A stretch of DNA of 15,106 bases from Methylocystaceae bacterium (GTDB lineage Bacteria; Pseudomonadota; Alphaproteobacteria; Rhizobiales; Beijerinckiaceae), in the NCBI GenBank assembly GCA_003105285.1, contig PQAN01000116.1:1-15106 (forward strand). Reading direction: 5' to 3'. The number at the start of each line of letters is the position of its first letter. The stretch's first letter is position 1. The position numbers and the translations under genes are program-made. Shown in pieces: positions 13,833 to 15,106 of this stretch. A model generated the notes under the pieces. It ran no database searches, was not told the DNA's origin, and was given only the letters and a program-made list of their open reading frames with translations.

Positions 13833-14108
13833 GATTTGAGGAATCGCGGTCGAGGTTTCGCCGGCCAGTCTATACGAGCTCGTCCGTCCGGCGAAATCGG
13901 CGCTCTGGGGTCGAGACGTCCTTTCGATCTCGCAGGCCCGGCGCGTCCGATCTCGAGCGTCGGATCGATTTCGGGAATTCGGCCTTCGAACGAGAGGAAC
14001 CCGTCGACAGGGCCTCGCGGATGCGCGGCCGCGCTATGCCTTCACGACAAAGCGGCCTGATCTGTTCGCTTCGGGAATGACACGGGAACCGATCGACCCG
14101 ACTTGGCG
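13833..14108. other. Gene-poor gap between hepT and mutL
   Basis: I find no believable gene. A minus-strand frame from 14112 to 13870 is open, but it is Arg/Ser-rich without family features or a ribosome binding site. The gap must hold the mutL leader and perhaps its promoter, but I see no clear -35/-10 pair. Confidence 0.5.
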
Positions 14109-14534
14109 TCACTGGCCTCGCGCCGCGTCGCGCCGAATGATCGCGGACGTCAGATCGGTAAAGTCCGTCAGATGCTTTTCGATAATGGCGATCGTGATGG
14201 GAAGCTGCAGCGCCTGATAATCATGAACGGCGATGTTGCGATATCCCACCATGCGCTTCAGCCTCTCGGCAAGCTCCGCGTCGATCCAGCCGCCGGCGAC
14301 GAGCAAGGAAAACACGTCGCGCGCGCTTTGCGGCAGGCCGAGCCTCTCGCGGCGAATGAGATGCTGACCGAGGTCGAGCGCAGCCTCGCAAGCGCGCAAT
14401 ATGTTGAGGACAGCCGCGTCCTGCCGCGTGAAATCCAGCGCGAAGGCTTTGGCGTCCCTTTCATATTCATCTCTCGCGCGCGCGACGCAGCGCTCGATCA
14501 CGGCGGCTTTGTTGAGAATGACGTCATCGGTCAT
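14109..14534 (-). CDS. hepT: HepT-like ribonuclease toxin (DUF86)
   Basis: This 141-residue, mainly helical HEPN-domain protein carries the active-site motif R-x4-H-x-Y exactly (RNIAVHDY, Arg99, His104, Tyr106). In characterised pairs HepT cleaves RNA, and its partner MntA inactivates it by adding AMP to the tyrosine of this motif. The ATG at 14534 follows GAGGGG with 7-base spacing; a GTG two codons earlier is possible. It overlaps the 3' end of the mntA-like gene by 11 bp, so the two are translationally coupled. Motif and partner agree, so the call is strong. Confidence 0.93.
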   Translation of the reverse strand: MTDDVILNKAAVIERCVARARDEYERDAKAFALDFTRQDAAVLNILRACEAALDLGQHLIRRERLGLPQSARDVFSLLVAGGWIDAELAERLKRMVGYRNIAVHDYQALQLPITIAIIEKHLTDFTDLTSAIIRRDAARGQ

Positions 14535-14934
14535 AAACACGCCCCTCGCGTTCGATATCGGCGATCAGGCCCGCGCGAGCGGCGTCCAGCTCCAGCTTTT
14601 CGCTCAGGACCATGGACTCGAACAGGCTTGCAAGGGGCTCCCTCGCATAGAGACGAAGGCCCCGCGTGATGATTTGATTTTGCATTATGGTGGAGGCCGC
14701 CCGTAGGTCGACGAGATCGACATCGCAGCCTGCAAGCTCCGCGAGCGCGTTCGACGCGTCGAAAAGCGCGAGCGGATCGGCGCGCCCTTCGACGAGTATC
14801 GCGAGATCGAGATCGCTTGTGGGAGCGGAAGTCCCTTCCACGCGTGAGCCGAACGCATAGGCGAGGAGCAGCGAGGGAAAACGGTCGCACAGCGCCGCGA
14901 CGATAGCGTGTCGATCCGTCGAGCAGGACATCAT
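14524..14934 (-). CDS. mntA: MntA-like nucleotidyltransferase antitoxin
   Basis: This 136-residue minimal nucleotidyltransferase has the canonical GS-x10-DxD motif (Gly29, Ser30, Asp41, Asp43) and a third acidic position in CDVDLVDL (70-77). By family it transfers AMP from ATP to the tyrosine of the HepT R-x4-H-x-Y motif and so neutralises the toxin. Two adjacent ATGs at 14934 and 14931 follow GGAGGG with good spacing; the ATG at 14949 abuts the REP-like palindrome and lacks a site. The gene starts 57 bp after the mutS stop on the same strand and may partly depend on mutS transcription. Confidence 0.92.
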   Translation of the reverse strand: MMSCSTDRHAIVAALCDRFPSLLLAYAFGSRVEGTSAPTSDLDLAILVEGRADPLALFDASNALAELAGCDVDLVDLRAASTIMQNQIITRGLRLYAREPLASLFESMVLSEKLELDAARAGLIADIEREGRVYDR

Positions 14935-14949
14935 GTGGTCGCCCTCCAT

Positions 14950-14982
14950 CCGTCATTGCGAGCGCGAGCGAAGCAATGACGG
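14950..14982. repeat. REP-like palindrome between mutS and mntA
   Basis: CCGTCATTGC (14950-14959) and GCAATGACGG (14973-14982) are perfect 10-bp arms around a 13-nt loop. The CGTCATTGCGAGCG...GAAGCAAT pattern is, from general knowledge, a widespread dispersed intergenic repeat in many bacterial genomes. It occupies most of the mutS-mntA gap and could form a hairpin that ends or shields the mutS transcript. One edge touches the ATG at 14949. Confidence 0.75.
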
Positions 14983-14991
14983 CCGCTAGTT

Positions 14992-15106
14992 TCACTGCTT
15001 ACCCGCCTTCTCTTTCAACTCATATAACGCCGCCAACGCCTCGCGCGGGGTGAGCGCGTCCGGGTCGAGCGCTTTGAGCGCGGCGCGCAATTCGTCCTTC
15101 GGCTTC
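14992..15106 (-). CDS. mutS: DNA mismatch repair protein MutS, C-terminal end (gene continues outside window)
   Basis: Only the last 37 codons and the TGA are inside the window. The translation LKALDPDALTPREALAALYELK followed by a short basic end is the highly characteristic C-terminal tail of MutS (L-x-x-x-DPD-x-LTP-x-EAL-x-x-LYELK), the helix-loop-helix next to the ATPase domain. MutS recognises base mismatches and recruits MutL. The rest of the gene lies past position 15106. The nearby mutL supports the call. Confidence 0.9.
   Translation of the reverse strand, partial: KPKDELRAALKALDPDALTPREALAALYELKEKAGKQ

Noticed and set aside
11928..14060. Very long open frame (about 710 codons) on the plus strand
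   Set aside because: It lies opposite mutL, whose motifs are complete; high GC leaves the antisense frame open. Composition is Arg/Ala/Gly/Asp-heavy with no domain.
13870..14112. Minus-strand 80-codon frame between hepT and mutL
   Set aside because: Arg/Ser-rich, no ribosome binding site, no family features; overlaps the hepT stop only by chance.
1..15106. tRNA, rRNA, CRISPR array, insertion sequence
   Set aside because: No T-arm-like GGTTCRA sequence with acceptor pairing, no regularly spaced repeats and no transposase motifs were seen by eye.

Overview
The window looks like chromosomal DNA from a high-GC alphaproteobacterium, most likely a member of the Hyphomicrobiales (Rhizobiales). The evidence is strong GC bias at third codon positions, a DUF2852 protein, a plant/actinobacterial-type (class II) DAHP synthase, a coiled-coil membrane protein of a kind I know from Bradyrhizobium relatives, and a MutL that carries its own endonuclease motif (no MutH/Dam system expected). 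A methylotroph of the Methylocystis/Methylosinus type would fit, but that is only an impression.

Layout. Positions 1-846 hold the 3' part of a YcbB-type L,D-transpeptidase (+). Facing it is a DUF2852 membrane protein (-) with a recognisable promoter, a palindrome over its -10 box and a T-tract terminator. A TetR-family regulator (-) follows, then a 27-residue membrane peptide gene (+), yebC (-), a LOG-family nucleotide hydrolase-like gene (+), and class II DAHP synthase (-), the entry enzyme of the shikimate pathway. A large hairpin separates the last two convergent genes.

Positions 6507-9286 form a group of three minus-strand genes that looks like accessory material: an Rrf2-family regulator, an exported protein made of two tandem SnoaL/NTF2-like domains, and an SHMT-like PLP enzyme whose Lys motif looks more like archaeal SHMT and threonine transaldolases than bacterial GlyA. 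The DNA between the regulator and the exported protein is AT-rich and carries several related half-sites, so the regulator probably controls its neighbour.

From 9451 on there is a YidB-like protein (+), a membrane-anchored coiled-coil protein (-) and a PCMT-like methyltransferase (-) whose N-terminus reads back past its only normal start codon. Then comes a mismatch-repair block on the minus strand: the last codons of mutS, a MntA/HepT toxin-antitoxin pair preceded by a REP-like palindrome, and complete mutL. A toxin-antitoxin pair sitting between mutS and mutL is the most notable arrangement in the window. I found no tRNA, rRNA, CRISPR array or intact insertion sequence.
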